From: Myxococcales bacterium
GTDB taxonomy: Bacteria > Myxococcota_A > Polyangia > Polyangiales > Polyangiaceae
Direction of reading: 5' to 3'
Assembly (NCBI GenBank): GCA_004193285.1
Contig: SECP01000036.1
Location: forward strand, 1-64,000
DNA length: 64,000 nucleotides
Made by a program: the position numbers and the translations under genes. The notes beneath the pieces were generated by a model, which had not been told where the DNA came from, did not search any database, and saw only the letters and a program-made list of their open reading frames with translations. Below, in pieces: positions 25,171-34,053 of this stretch; the first letter of the stretch is position 1; each line of letters starts with the position of its first letter.

Positions 25171-26397
25171 ATGGCCCTCCCGGTTCCGCGCCTCTGCTGC
25201 TTGGACCTGGACACGTTCTTCGTGTCCGTGGAGCGCTTGCTGGACCCCAGCCTGAAGGGAAAGCCGGTGGTGGTCGGCGCCCTGCCGGGTCAGCGCGGGG
25301 TGGTCACTTCCGCCAGCTACGAGGTGCGCGCGCTGGGGGTGCGCTCGGGCATGTCCGTTGCGGACGCTTACCGTTTGGCGCCCCGCGCCGTGTACCTCCC
25401 CACTCGTCACGGCCTGTACGGCGACTACTCGGCGCGAGTGCGGCGAATCGCGGAGGGGTACACGCCCGTCTCACAGGTCGCCAGCATCGACGAGATGTTC
25501 CTGGACTTCTCTGGATGCGAGAGGCTCTACCTCGCTCCGGAGGATGAAGGTCCGGACGCGACGATCGAGCGCACCGTACGCCGCCTCACCGACGAGATCG
25601 AAGCGCGCGTTGGGTTGCCCTCCAGCGCCGGGATCGCGACGAGCCGCTCGGTAGCCAAGGTGGCGAGCGGCGCCGCCAAGCCGCGGGGAGTGCTGATGGT
25701 GCGAGCGGGCGAAGAGCAAAGCTTCTTGGCGCCTTTGCCGGTCCGCAGGTTTCCCGGCATCGGGCCGGTGGCGGAAGGAAAGCTCCTCGCGCTCGGCCTC
25801 AACACCTTGGAGGACGTCATGAGCGCCCCGCTCGCCACGCTTCAAGGCGTACTTGGCGCTTGGGCTGGGCCCTTGCAGCGCGCTTGCCGTGGTCAAGGCG
25901 GCCACGAGCTCGGGCGCGAACGGCCCGCGTTCCAGGAGTTCGATCCGCAGGGGGAGACGCTCGGAACGATATCCAACGAACGGACCTTCCGGGAGGACAT
26001 CCTGGATCCTTCGAGCATTCACGCCATGCTCTGCTCGCTCTGTGAGCGTGTTTGCTACCGCGCCCGCAAGCGCGGGGTCAAGGCGCGCACGGTCACCCTC
26101 AAGCTGCGCTACGCGGACTTTCAGACGCTGGAGCGCTCGCGCACGTTCACGCCCACCGCTTCGGAGCTGGAGGTGCTGCGCGTGGTCTTGGAGCTGCTGC
26201 GCAAGCACCGCCAGCGCCGCACGGCAATCCGCCTACTTGGCGTGCGCCTCTCGAACCTGGAGGTGCAGCGGCAGCTCACCCTGTTCGACGACCACGGCCC
26301 CGTACACCGCGTGGTGGACGGGGTGCGTCAGCGTTTCGGCTACGACGCGCTCCACCTCGCGCTCGCTCAGCGAGACCGCGAGCACGAGGAGCCGTAG
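25171..26397 (+). CDS. dinB: DNA polymerase IV (Y-family translesion polymerase)
   Basis: This is a 408-residue DinB-type polymerase. Catalytic acids are in CLDLDTFF (D12) and SIDEMFLDF (D107, E108). A helix-hairpin-helix thumb follows (RRFPGIGPVAEGKLLALG) and the little-finger domain covers the last 120 residues. The C-terminus lacks an obvious clamp-binding QxxLxLF, though QLTLFDD near residue 370 is a fair match to that motif. It bypasses DNA lesions at the cost of fidelity. Expression is probably SOS-controlled through the upstream LexA-like site. Confidence 0.95.
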   Translation: MALPVPRLCCLDLDTFFVSVERLLDPSLKGKPVVVGALPGQRGVVTSASYEVRALGVRSGMSVADAYRLAPRAVYLPTRHGLYGDYSARVRRIAEGYTPVSQVASIDEMFLDFSGCERLYLAPEDEGPDATIERTVRRLTDEIEARVGLPSSAGIATSRSVAKVASGAAKPRGVLMVRAGEEQSFLAPLPVRRFPGIGPVAEGKLLALGLNTLEDVMSAPLATLQGVLGAWAGPLQRACRGQGGHELGRERPAFQEFDPQGETLGTISNERTFREDILDPSSIHAMLCSLCERVCYRARKRGVKARTVTLKLRYADFQTLERSRTFTPTASELEVLRVVLELLRKHRQRRTAIRLLGVRLSNLEVQRQLTLFDDHGPVHRVVDGVRQRFGYDALHLALAQRDREHEEP

Positions 26398-26399
26398 CA

Positions 26400-27386
26400 T
26401 CAGCGCGCCAGGCTGCCCATCATGCTCTCCGGGTAGCGCGTACCCGCCGCCGCGCCGAGCGGGAACGCGGCGTCTAGCTGCTCGAGGTCGCTCGGCGTGA
26501 GGGTCAACGCCGCCGCGCGGACGTTCTCCTCCAAGTATTTGCGACGCTTGGTGCCAGGAATGGGTACCACGTGCGGCGCTTTCGCCAGCAGCCAGGCGAG
26601 GGCGACCTGCGAAGCGCTTGCACCGAGGCTCCGGCCCAGCTCCTCCACACGCGCGACCAGCTGCAAGTTTTTGTCGAAGTTTTCCCCCTGAAAGCGCGGA
26701 GAAAGGCGCCGATAATCGTCGGGAGCGAAGTCCTCGAAGCGCTTCAGCTGACCGGTGAGGAAGCCGCGGCCGAGCGGGCTGTACGCAAGGAACCCGACGC
26801 CGAGCTCTCGGCAGGCGTCGAGCACGCCGTCTTGCTCGGGGTCTCGAGTCCACAGAGAGTACTCGGACTGCACCGACGCAAGGGGCGCGACGGCGTGCGC
26901 TCGGCGCAGCGTTGCCACGCTGACCTCCGAGAGGCCTAGGTGCCGCACCTTGCCGGCCTGCACCAGCTCCGCCATCGCGCCGACCGTCTCCTCCACGGGC
27001 ACGCCTGGGTCGACACGGTGGTACTGATAAAGGTCGACGTAGTCCACGCCGAGTCGCTTCAAGCTGCCGTCTATCGATTGGCGAACGTACTCGGGCCGCC
27101 CATTGAACCCGCGATCTTCCGGCCGAGGGCCGCGGACGAGGCCGAACTTGGTAGCCAGCACGTAGCTTTGGCGCGGCTTGCCACGGAGCGCGCGCCCCAC
27201 GAGCTCCTCGTTGGTGAAGGGACCATAGGCGTCCGCGGTGTCCAGCAACGTCACCCCCAGCTCGAGCGCTCGGTCGACGGTGGCGAGGGACTCCGCGTCG
27301 TCCCGCCCACTGTAGAAATCACTCATCCCCATGCAGCCAAGGCCCAATGCAGAGACCGTTAGCTCACCCAATTGTCGCGTTTGCAT
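26400..27386 (-). CDS. Aldo-keto reductase (YakC/IolS-like)
   Basis: This is a 328-residue aldo-keto reductase. It shows LGLGCMGMSDFY, the Asp-Tyr pair in LLDTADAYGPFTNEELVG, Lys in LATKFG and His in DLYQYHRVD, plus a C-terminal PIPGTKRRKYLEEN cofactor loop. It is a larger and different subfamily from the enzyme at 21069. Substrate not known. It is convergent with dinB, with only 2 bp between the stop codons. Confidence 0.93.
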   Translation of the reverse strand: MQTRQLGELTVSALGLGCMGMSDFYSGRDDAESLATVDRALELGVTLLDTADAYGPFTNEELVGRALRGKPRQSYVLATKFGLVRGPRPEDRGFNGRPEYVRQSIDGSLKRLGVDYVDLYQYHRVDPGVPVEETVGAMAELVQAGKVRHLGLSEVSVATLRRAHAVAPLASVQSEYSLWTRDPEQDGVLDACRELGVGFLAYSPLGRGFLTGQLKRFEDFAPDDYRRLSPRFQGENFDKNLQLVARVEELGRSLGASASQVALAWLLAKAPHVVPIPGTKRRKYLEENVRAAALTLTPSDLEQLDAAFPLGAAAGTRYPESMMGSLAR

Positions 27387-27483
27387 GGTCTAGCTCCTGC
27401 TCGGTAGAAGTCCGAAACGTACGCCTCGAGGCCCGCCTCGCGCCACGTTACCCGCGCTTTTTTCGCGCTAGACGCAGCTACCT

Positions 27484-27515
27484 CGGCCTGCTGTCCGGCG
27501 CTCTGTTGCAGGCCG
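27484..27515 (-). terminator. Long-loop hairpin between symporter and reductase
   Basis: Perfect 8-bp arms CGGCCTGC (27484-27491) and GCAGGCCG (27508-27515) lie about 35 bp after the symporter stop on the minus strand. The 16-nt loop and lack of a T-run make terminator function uncertain. Confidence 0.35.
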
Positions 27516-27550
27516 GGCCGAGCCGGTCGCTCGCTCCGCTGCTCGGGCAC

Positions 27551-28804
27551 CTAACTTTCCGTAGTGAGGACGGCGCCTTCGTGGGCGGGCTCGGCCGACG
27601 GCTGGGCTGCCTTGTTCGGCCCGTCCAGCACGCTCGCGACCGTCATGTCCCCGATCACGTTGATGACGGTTCGGCAGCGATCCAGAAACCAGTCCACCGT
27701 GAGTAGCAGCGCAATGTATTCGGTTGGCAGCTTCACGGCCGTAAAGACGAGCGTCATCGTCACCAGCCCCGCCTCTGGGATCCCTGCCGCGCCCACGGAA
27801 GCGACGACGGACGTGAGCACCACGAGCACCTGCTGCCCGAGCGAGAGGTCCACGTTCAGAAGCTGCGCGATGAACAGCGCGGCCATCGCTTCGTAGAGCG
27901 CGGTTCCGTCATTGTTGAAGTTGGAGGCCACGAGCGCGCCCAAACTGGCAGATTGGTCACGCAAACCGACGCGGGACTTGAGCCGGTCGTACGTGATGGG
28001 CATCGTCAACGTGGAGCTGCCGGTCGAAAAGGCCATGACCAGCGCGTCCCGCGTGCCGCGCAGCAGCGGCAGGGGCCGTACCCAGCTGCTGGCTCGGATC
28101 CTGAGGAGGTAAAATACCGTTTGCGCGAGCAGAGCGAGCAGCACCGCGAGCACGAACTTGCCGAGAGCAAAGAACGGGTGAAATCCGTGGCTACCGATGA
28201 TGCTCGCGACCTTGCCGAACACGGCGAAGGGCACGACCGCGATCACCCAGGAGAGGATCTCGAGCACCGCGGAAAAGCCGAGCCCCACCAGGTCTTCGGC
28301 GAGCTTGCGCTTGGCGTCAGGCAGACGCCGGCACGCGATGCCGAACGCGAGCGCGATCAGCACCACACCGATGACGCGGTTCTCGACGAAAGGTCGAAGC
28401 AGACTGTCGGGGATGTTCTCGAGCAGCTGCTTGACGACGTCTGTCCCGACGCCTGGGGCGCGATCCGGGTGAGGGAGATGCGCGCCCGCGCCGGGCCGTA
28501 ACAAGTTGGCGACGCCGAGCCCGATGAGGATCGCGACCGTGGTATTCGAGAGCAGGAGCCAGCCGATGCGCAGCGCGACGCGGCCGCGAATCTCCGCGGT
28601 GATGATGGCCTGGACCACGGCCACCGCGATCAGCGCCGGGGCGAGGGCGCCGAGCACGCGCAGCACGAGCTGAGCAATGGTGTCCAGCGGCTTGGTCGCG
28701 GGCCCGAACACGAGCCCCGCGACGACGCCCAGCGCCATGCCCAGCAGGATGCGCACGTACAGCGGCATCCGTGAAAGTAAGCTCGTGCCTTGGGCCTGCT
28801 GCAT
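27551..28804 (-). CDS. Dicarboxylate/amino acid:cation symporter (DAACS family)
   Basis: This is a 417-residue inner-membrane symporter with about eight hydrophobic helices. The family's Ser-rich loop is visible (AFSTGSSTLTMPIT), along with the ASNFNNDGTALYE segment and GIPEAGLVTMTLVF, which build the substrate and sodium sites in GltP/GltPh-type carriers. It would import dicarboxylates or acidic/neutral amino acids with cations. It is divergent from the topoisomerase-helicase gene. Confidence 0.93.
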   Translation of the reverse strand: MQQAQGTSLLSRMPLYVRILLGMALGVVAGLVFGPATKPLDTIAQLVLRVLGALAPALIAVAVVQAIITAEIRGRVALRIGWLLLSNTTVAILIGLGVANLLRPGAGAHLPHPDRAPGVGTDVVKQLLENIPDSLLRPFVENRVIGVVLIALAFGIACRRLPDAKRKLAEDLVGLGFSAVLEILSWVIAVVPFAVFGKVASIIGSHGFHPFFALGKFVLAVLLALLAQTVFYLLRIRASSWVRPLPLLRGTRDALVMAFSTGSSTLTMPITYDRLKSRVGLRDQSASLGALVASNFNNDGTALYEAMAALFIAQLLNVDLSLGQQVLVVLTSVVASVGAAGIPEAGLVTMTLVFTAVKLPTEYIALLLTVDWFLDRCRTVINVIGDMTVASVLDGPNKAAQPSAEPAHEGAVLTTES

Positions 28805-28949
28805 GATGCCTTTTAATGCGTCAGGCCGCGGGACGCGACCCGCGTGCTTCCCGACTTCGAAAGCAAGCGCGTTTTCGAGCCCGGAGCGGTGGCGGCCGAG
28901 GGGCGGCCACGGCCGGCGGCCGGCGCGGTCTCGGGCTGGTGTCCATCTC

Positions 28950-28962
28950 CCGCAATTTGCGG
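28950..28962. promoter_or_regulatory. 13-bp palindrome before the topoisomerase-helicase gene
   Basis: CCGCAA-T-TTGCGG is a perfect dyad ending 15 bp before the ATG at 28978. It lies where a repressor or autoregulatory site would be expected; the binding protein is unknown. Confidence 0.4.
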
Positions 28963-28977
28963 TAGATAGGGCCGTTC

Positions 28978-31900
28978 ATGACCATCGCCGTCGTCGCCGA
29001 AAAGCCCTCCGTGGGCCGCGATTTGGCGAGCGTGCTGGGCGCAACCCGTCGGGGTGACGGCACGCTCTCCGGCAACGGCTACGTGGTGACCTGGGCCATC
29101 GGGCACCTCGTCGGCTTGGCCGAGCCGGAGGGCATTCGCCCGGAGTGGAAGCGCTGGCGCCGGGAGGACCTGCCGCTGCTGCCACAGCGCTGGCCGCTCA
29201 CGGTCTTCGACTCCACCCGCCAGCAATTCGAGGTCGTGAAGCGCGTGCTGAACGCGCCGGACGTGCAGCAGGTCATTTGCGCGACCGATGCCGGGCGCGA
29301 AGGCGAGCTCATCTTTCGCTTCATCTACGAGGCCTCCGGCTGCAAGCGGCCTGTCTCACGGCTTTGGATCTCCTCGCTGACAGAGGGCGCGATCCGGGAA
29401 GGCCTGCGCCGGATGAAGCCTGCGAGCGCGTACGACGACTTGGCCCACGCCGCGCTGGGCCGGAGCCGCGCAGATTGGCTGGTGGGGATGAACCTCTCTC
29501 GCGCGTATGGGCTAGCGCTCGACGCGCCGCTCTCCGTGGGTCGGGTGCAGACCCCTACCCTCGCGATGCTGGTCGAGCGTGAGCTTGCGATTCGGGACTT
29601 CGTTCCCGAAGATTACCTGGAGGTTCTGGCTAAGTTTTCGGCTCCGGAAGCGCACTCCTACGTCGGCACGTGGTTCGACCCCAAAGCCAAGAACAACGCG
29701 CAACGCTTGCCCGCCTCCGGCGAGCAGGCGGCGCAAGTCGTGGAGCGCGTCAAGGCTGGTCGCGCCCGCATCGCCAGCGCGGACTCGCAAACCAAGAAGC
29801 TGCCGCCGCCGCTCCTCTACGACCTGACCGAGCTGCAGCGCCACACGAACCGCCTCTTCGGTTTTTCGGCGCAGCGCACCCTGGACCTCGCGCAGGCGCT
29901 GTACGAAAAGCACAAGCTCATCAGCTATCCCCGCACCGACAGCCGGCACCTCTCCGTCGAGGTCGCAGGCACCCTGCCCTCGGTCGTTCGAGCGATCGCG
30001 GCCCCCTACGCAGACAAACTGGCGCCCGGCACGGGCGAGCGACCACTGACGCGCCGCTTCGTCGACGATGGCAAGGTCGGAGATCACCACGCCATCGTGC
30101 CGACGACTCAGTCTGCTTCGGGCAAAGCGCTCGGAGCCGACGAGCGCAAGGTTTACGATTTGGTGTGCCGCCGCTTGCTGGAAGCTTGGCACGATGATTT
30201 CGTCTGGGCCGCGACGACGGTCCTGACGGAGGTGCGGCCGCAGCAGGCGGAGGAGCCGGTGGACACCTTCAAGAGCCACGGCACTGCGATCGAGCAGATC
30301 GGCTGGAAAACGCTAGAACTCGGGGAAATTCGGGCCCCGCGCGACAAGGGCGAGGCCGACCCACTCCTGCTGCCAGCCGGGCTCGTGGAGGGATATCGAC
30401 CTCGGGTGCTGGGCGCCAAGTCGGTGAAAAAGACGACCCGTCCCCCCCCACCGCTGACGGACGCCACGCTGCTCACTGCGATGGAGACGGCCGGCAAGGC
30501 GCTCGACGAAAAAGAGCTGTCGGACGCGATGAAAGACAGCGGGCTCGGTACGCCCGCGACGCGTGCGAGCATCATCGAGACCTTGTTGCTACGCGGCTAC
30601 GCAGCGCGGGACGGCAAGGCGCTGCGCGCCACGGAGCGAGGCATCGGTTTGGTCGCGACGGTGGACAGCGAGGTGAAGAGCGCCGCCATGACCGGCGCGT
30701 GGGAAGCGCGCTTGCAAGGGATCGCGCGCGGTCACGGCTCGCTGCCAACCTTCCTTCAGCACATCGAAGAGTACGTGACGCGAGTCGTCGGCCGCGTGCC
30801 TCCTTTCTTGCCTCCCCTCGGAGGCGACCCGGGCCCCAAGCCTCCCGCGGCCTCGCGCGCCGCTGCTTCGACCTCGCGCGCCGCTGCTTCGACCTCGCGC
30901 GCCGCTGCTTCGACGGCCCGAGCCGAGTCTGCACGCGGAAGCAGCGCCGGTCAGGACCGCGAGGACCGCGCCGCGCCTCAAGCCGCGCCGATCCCGCCCC
31001 GCCCGAGCGCGGGGCTTCCGCGGGTGGTCGGCCCGGCTCAACCGCTGCTCCCGCTGCTGCAGAAGAGCTTCGGTTTCGAGGGATTTCGGCCCCACCAGCA
31101 AGCCGTTTGCGAGGCCGCTACGGGCGGCAAAGACGTGCTGTTGGTCATGCCGACCGGAGCCGGCAAGTCGCTCTGTTATCAGCTGCCAGGCCTGGCTCGA
31201 GGCGGCACCACGCTGGTCATCAGCCCGCTCATCGCGCTGATGGAGGATCAGGTCACGCGCCTGCAGTCACTTGGCTTTCGCGCCGAGCGGATTCACTCGG
31301 GCCGCGCGCGCCAGGAATCGCGACAGGTGTGCGCCGACTATGTCGCAGGGCAGCTCGACTTCTTGTTCATCGCGCCGGAGCGCCTCGGTGTGTCTGGCTT
31401 TCCCGAGCTGCTCTCCAAGCGCCAGCTCGGCCTGATCGCCATCGACGAAGCGCACTGCATCTCGCAGTGGGGGCATGACTTCCGTCCTGACTACCGGCTA
31501 CTCGGGCAACGCTTGCCGCAACTGCGACCAGCGCCGGTGGTCGCGCTCACCGCCACCGCGACCCCGCTCGTGCAGCGCGATATCGTCGCGCAGCTCGGTT
31601 TGTCGACCGGCGCAGAGCTATTCATCCACGGCTTCCGCCGCCACAACCTGGCGCTGGAAACGCTGGAGGTCGCCCCCAAAGAGCGCCCTGGCCGCGCGCT
31701 CGCCTGGCTCCAAGGTGAAGGCCGTCTGCCCGCCATCGTCTACGCGCCGACGCGAAAAGCCGTAGAAGCGACGGCGTCGGCGCTCGCTCCCAGCTTCCGC
31801 ACCGCGCCCTATCACGCGGGCATGAGCGCCGAGGACCGCGACCGCGTGCAGTCGCAATTCCTCGCCGGCCGCATCGATGTGGTCGTTGCCACCGTCGCCT

Positions 31901-32805
31901 TCGGCATGGGCGTGGACAAGGCCGACATCCGCACCGTGATCCACTTGGCGCTACCGAGCAGCGTCGAGGGCTACTACCAGGAAATCGGTCGCGCGGGCCG
32001 GGACGGCCGGCCTTCACGCGCGGTTTTGATGCACCACGCGGCGGATCGCCGGACCCACGACTTCTTCCTCGAGCGCGACTACCCGAGCGAAGACTTGCTG
32101 GAGAAGCTATTCAAGGCGCTCAAAGCGAGCCCGGTGACCGCAGACACGCTGCGCAAAAAATCGCGAGTCAAGAAGGCGGACTTCGAGAAGGCGCTCGAGA
32201 AGCTGTGGGTGCACGGCGGCGTCGCCGGTGTACTGGAAGGCGCGCTGGTCCGCGGCAAAGACGGCTGGCGAGCCCCCTACGCGGCGCAGCGTGCCCTGCG
32301 CGTCGAGCAGCTGGAGTTGATGGCGAGGTTCGCCCGAGGCAACACGTGCCGAATGCTCTCGCTCGTCGAACATTTCGGCGATCAAGAAGACTCCGGGGAG
32401 GCGTGCGGGCATTGTGACGTGTGTGCGCCGAGCGCCACGATCAAGGCATCCGCCGCTCCCCCGGGCGGATTCGCCAAGCTCAGTCCGCCCGCCGTTCGAG
32501 GTCGACGCGGCAGAAAGACTTCGGGTCGCTCTCGCAAGGAGCGCAAGCCAGGCGTCGCGCTGCCGTCGGGAGGGCCCAGCGCGGATCTCGTCGCCGCGCT
32601 GCGCGCCTGGCGCCTCATCGAGTCCAAAAAGAAGCGCGTGCCCGCCTTTCGAGTCATGACGAATCGGGCGCTCGTCGCCATCGCGGACGCGCGTCCTGTC
32701 AGCTCCGCCGCCTTGGGTGAGGTGAAGGGCGTCGGTCCCAAGCTCCTGAAGAGCTACGGAGCGCAGCTGGTCGCGCTGTGCTCACGCCCGAGGTCCCGCG
32801 CGTGA
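28978..32805 (+). CDS. Topoisomerase III - RecQ helicase - HRDC fusion protein
   Basis: This is a 1275-residue single chain. Residues 1-610 are a type IA topoisomerase of the TopB kind: TOPRIM (VVAEKPS, TDAGREGEL with D104 and E108) and the active-site Tyr Y317 in ISYPRTDSR. A low-complexity Ala/Ser/Arg linker (615-690) contains three 7-residue repeats. Residues 691-1150 are RecQ: Walker A K730 in PTGAGKS, D823-EAH, ALTATAT, QEIGRAGRDG and a four-Cys zinc site (C1124, C1143, C1146, C1149). HRDC follows (about 1200-1268). RecQ and TopoIII cooperate in unlinking DNA, like Sgs1-Top3/BLM-TopoIIIalpha; here they are covalently joined. No frameshift or stop separates them. Confidence 0.93.
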   Translation: MTIAVVAEKPSVGRDLASVLGATRRGDGTLSGNGYVVTWAIGHLVGLAEPEGIRPEWKRWRREDLPLLPQRWPLTVFDSTRQQFEVVKRVLNAPDVQQVICATDAGREGELIFRFIYEASGCKRPVSRLWISSLTEGAIREGLRRMKPASAYDDLAHAALGRSRADWLVGMNLSRAYGLALDAPLSVGRVQTPTLAMLVERELAIRDFVPEDYLEVLAKFSAPEAHSYVGTWFDPKAKNNAQRLPASGEQAAQVVERVKAGRARIASADSQTKKLPPPLLYDLTELQRHTNRLFGFSAQRTLDLAQALYEKHKLISYPRTDSRHLSVEVAGTLPSVVRAIAAPYADKLAPGTGERPLTRRFVDDGKVGDHHAIVPTTQSASGKALGADERKVYDLVCRRLLEAWHDDFVWAATTVLTEVRPQQAEEPVDTFKSHGTAIEQIGWKTLELGEIRAPRDKGEADPLLLPAGLVEGYRPRVLGAKSVKKTTRPPPPLTDATLLTAMETAGKALDEKELSDAMKDSGLGTPATRASIIETLLLRGYAARDGKALRATERGIGLVATVDSEVKSAAMTGAWEARLQGIARGHGSLPTFLQHIEEYVTRVVGRVPPFLPPLGGDPGPKPPAASRAAASTSRAAASTSRAAASTARAESARGSSAGQDREDRAAPQAAPIPPRPSAGLPRVVGPAQPLLPLLQKSFGFEGFRPHQQAVCEAATGGKDVLLVMPTGAGKSLCYQLPGLARGGTTLVISPLIALMEDQVTRLQSLGFRAERIHSGRARQESRQVCADYVAGQLDFLFIAPERLGVSGFPELLSKRQLGLIAIDEAHCISQWGHDFRPDYRLLGQRLPQLRPAPVVALTATATPLVQRDIVAQLGLSTGAELFIHGFRRHNLALETLEVAPKERPGRALAWLQGEGRLPAIVYAPTRKAVEATASALAPSFRTAPYHAGMSAEDRDRVQSQFLAGRIDVVVATVAFGMGVDKADIRTVIHLALPSSVEGYYQEIGRAGRDGRPSRAVLMHHAADRRTHDFFLERDYPSEDLLEKLFKALKASPVTADTLRKKSRVKKADFEKALEKLWVHGGVAGVLEGALVRGKDGWRAPYAAQRALRVEQLELMARFARGNTCRMLSLVEHFGDQEDSGEACGHCDVCAPSATIKASAAPPGGFAKLSPPAVRGRRGRKTSGRSRKERKPGVALPSGGPSADLVAALRAWRLIESKKKRVPAFRVMTNRALVAIADARPVSSAALGEVKGVGPKLLKSYGAQLVALCSRPRSRA
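30851..30913 (+). repeat. Three exact 21-bp tandem repeats in the fusion linker
   Basis: Three head-to-tail 21-bp copies encode repeated SRAAAST units. They fall exactly in the linker between topoisomerase and helicase domains, so copy-number change would alter linker length without breaking either domain. Confidence 0.9.
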
Positions 32806-33965
32806 GGCTGGGCGACTCCCACAACTTCGGGCGGCACGTCAGCGTACGCGGCGACCGCGTGCACAAGCCGCGCACCTTGTTTTGGGAGCAGCTGCTTCTC
32901 TCCGCGGGCAGCCCGCTGCGGCAACTGCTCGCGAAGGCGCACGGCGACTCAGACCCGTTCTCGTTTTTACCGGATTTGCGGTTCTTCCCCGATACATCCG
33001 GCTTCGGCGGCGAGGTCGAGCGCATCGCGCTCGAGCCGTTGCCGCGCCTGACGAACGCTCGCAAGCGCGAGCTCGCCGAGGTCGTCGGGCGGTCTCTCGC
33101 TCTCTTTAGCTGGCTCGGCGCCGCCGACCTGCACTGGGAAAACCTGGCGCTCGGGCTGGACCAGCGCGGGCGCATCGTCTTCGGCCCGCTGGACGTGGAG
33201 CTGCTCTTGGCCGACCTGGCCTTGCCTACCCAGACCAAGCTGCTCCCCGAGGCGGACCCGGAGTACGCGGAGCTGTGCCGGCATGCCGCCGGCGTACGCC
33301 GCGTGCTGCCCTACCTCGGAAAGCCGCTCGCCGGTCCCGAGCTGGTCGCGTTGGCGGCCGCCTACCGCGCCACTCTTCTCTTGCTGAGCGATCTTGCTCC
33401 CCGCATCGGCGCCTTGCTGAAGTCGCTACCTGGGCTCACGGAGGCGCCGATTCGGCTTCTCCTCCGCAGCACCGGGGACTACGCCGCGGCGGATTCTCCC
33501 CAGCTTTGGCCGCCGCTCTTACCCGCCGAGGCCGAACAGCTGGCGCGAGGGGACGTGCCCTATTTTTTCAGGTTTTACGGTAAAAAAGGCATTTTTTACT
33601 ACACGAGCCCGGACCTCCAGCAGCTAGGCCGCCTGCCCCTCCGGGGTGACGTGCCGCAGCTCGAGCCCTTGCTGGACCTCTCGCGGGCCCTTCGCTCCCC
33701 CTCACGTCGCGAGCTCCTGCAGCAAGGTTTCTTCACCGTGCTCGGCGCGTTCGATCACCCTACGCTGACTGGTCGGCACGAGAGCGACTCTCTGGAGCTC
33801 GTCTTCACCGCTCGCAGCGTGACCGCGCGCTTTGCGGATGGGGAGGAGCTCAGCACCTCACGCGCGCAACTGAAGCGTTTCGTCGGCAGCGTTTACCTCC
33901 CGTGCACCTGCGGTGAGGCGCGTAGCGTGCTGGTGCCGGACAAGACCGTGTGCTCGGCGCGCTGA
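32802..33965 (+). CDS. Stand-alone LanM-dehydratase-like (DUF4135-like) protein
   Basis: This protein of about 387 residues has the signature of the LanM lanthipeptide dehydratase/kinase-like domain: ADLHWENLALG (D33126, H and N codons following), then FGPLDVELLL with an Asp-x-Glu, and LARGDVPYFFR, which matches the LanM RGDIPYF motif. The LanC cyclase half (another roughly 400 residues) is absent and no precursor peptide is seen. GTG 32802 overlaps the preceding stop as GTGA; GTG 32778 is the alternative. Coupled translation links it to the topoisomerase-helicase. Substrate unknown; it may phosphorylate or dehydrate something other than a lanthipeptide. Confidence 0.6.
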   Translation: MRLGDSHNFGRHVSVRGDRVHKPRTLFWEQLLLSAGSPLRQLLAKAHGDSDPFSFLPDLRFFPDTSGFGGEVERIALEPLPRLTNARKRELAEVVGRSLALFSWLGAADLHWENLALGLDQRGRIVFGPLDVELLLADLALPTQTKLLPEADPEYAELCRHAAGVRRVLPYLGKPLAGPELVALAAAYRATLLLLSDLAPRIGALLKSLPGLTEAPIRLLLRSTGDYAAADSPQLWPPLLPAEAEQLARGDVPYFFRFYGKKGIFYYTSPDLQQLGRLPLRGDVPQLEPLLDLSRALRSPSRRELLQQGFFTVLGAFDHPTLTGRHESDSLELVFTARSVTARFADGEELSTSRAQLKRFVGSVYLPCTCGEARSVLVPDKTVCSAR

Positions 33966-34053
33966 CTCTCGGCTCGCTCGGCCTAGCGGTGCCCCGCTAA
34001 AAAATCGCTGCTTGGTGTGCGTCAGCGAGCGGCGCGCAGTATAGTCCGCCCGC

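Noticed and set aside
33985..34004. Hairpin AGCGG-TGCC-CCGCT followed by six A, considered as a terminator
   Set aside because: On the plus strand A, not T, follows the stem; on the minus strand the T-run precedes the stem. Neither direction fits an intrinsic terminator.
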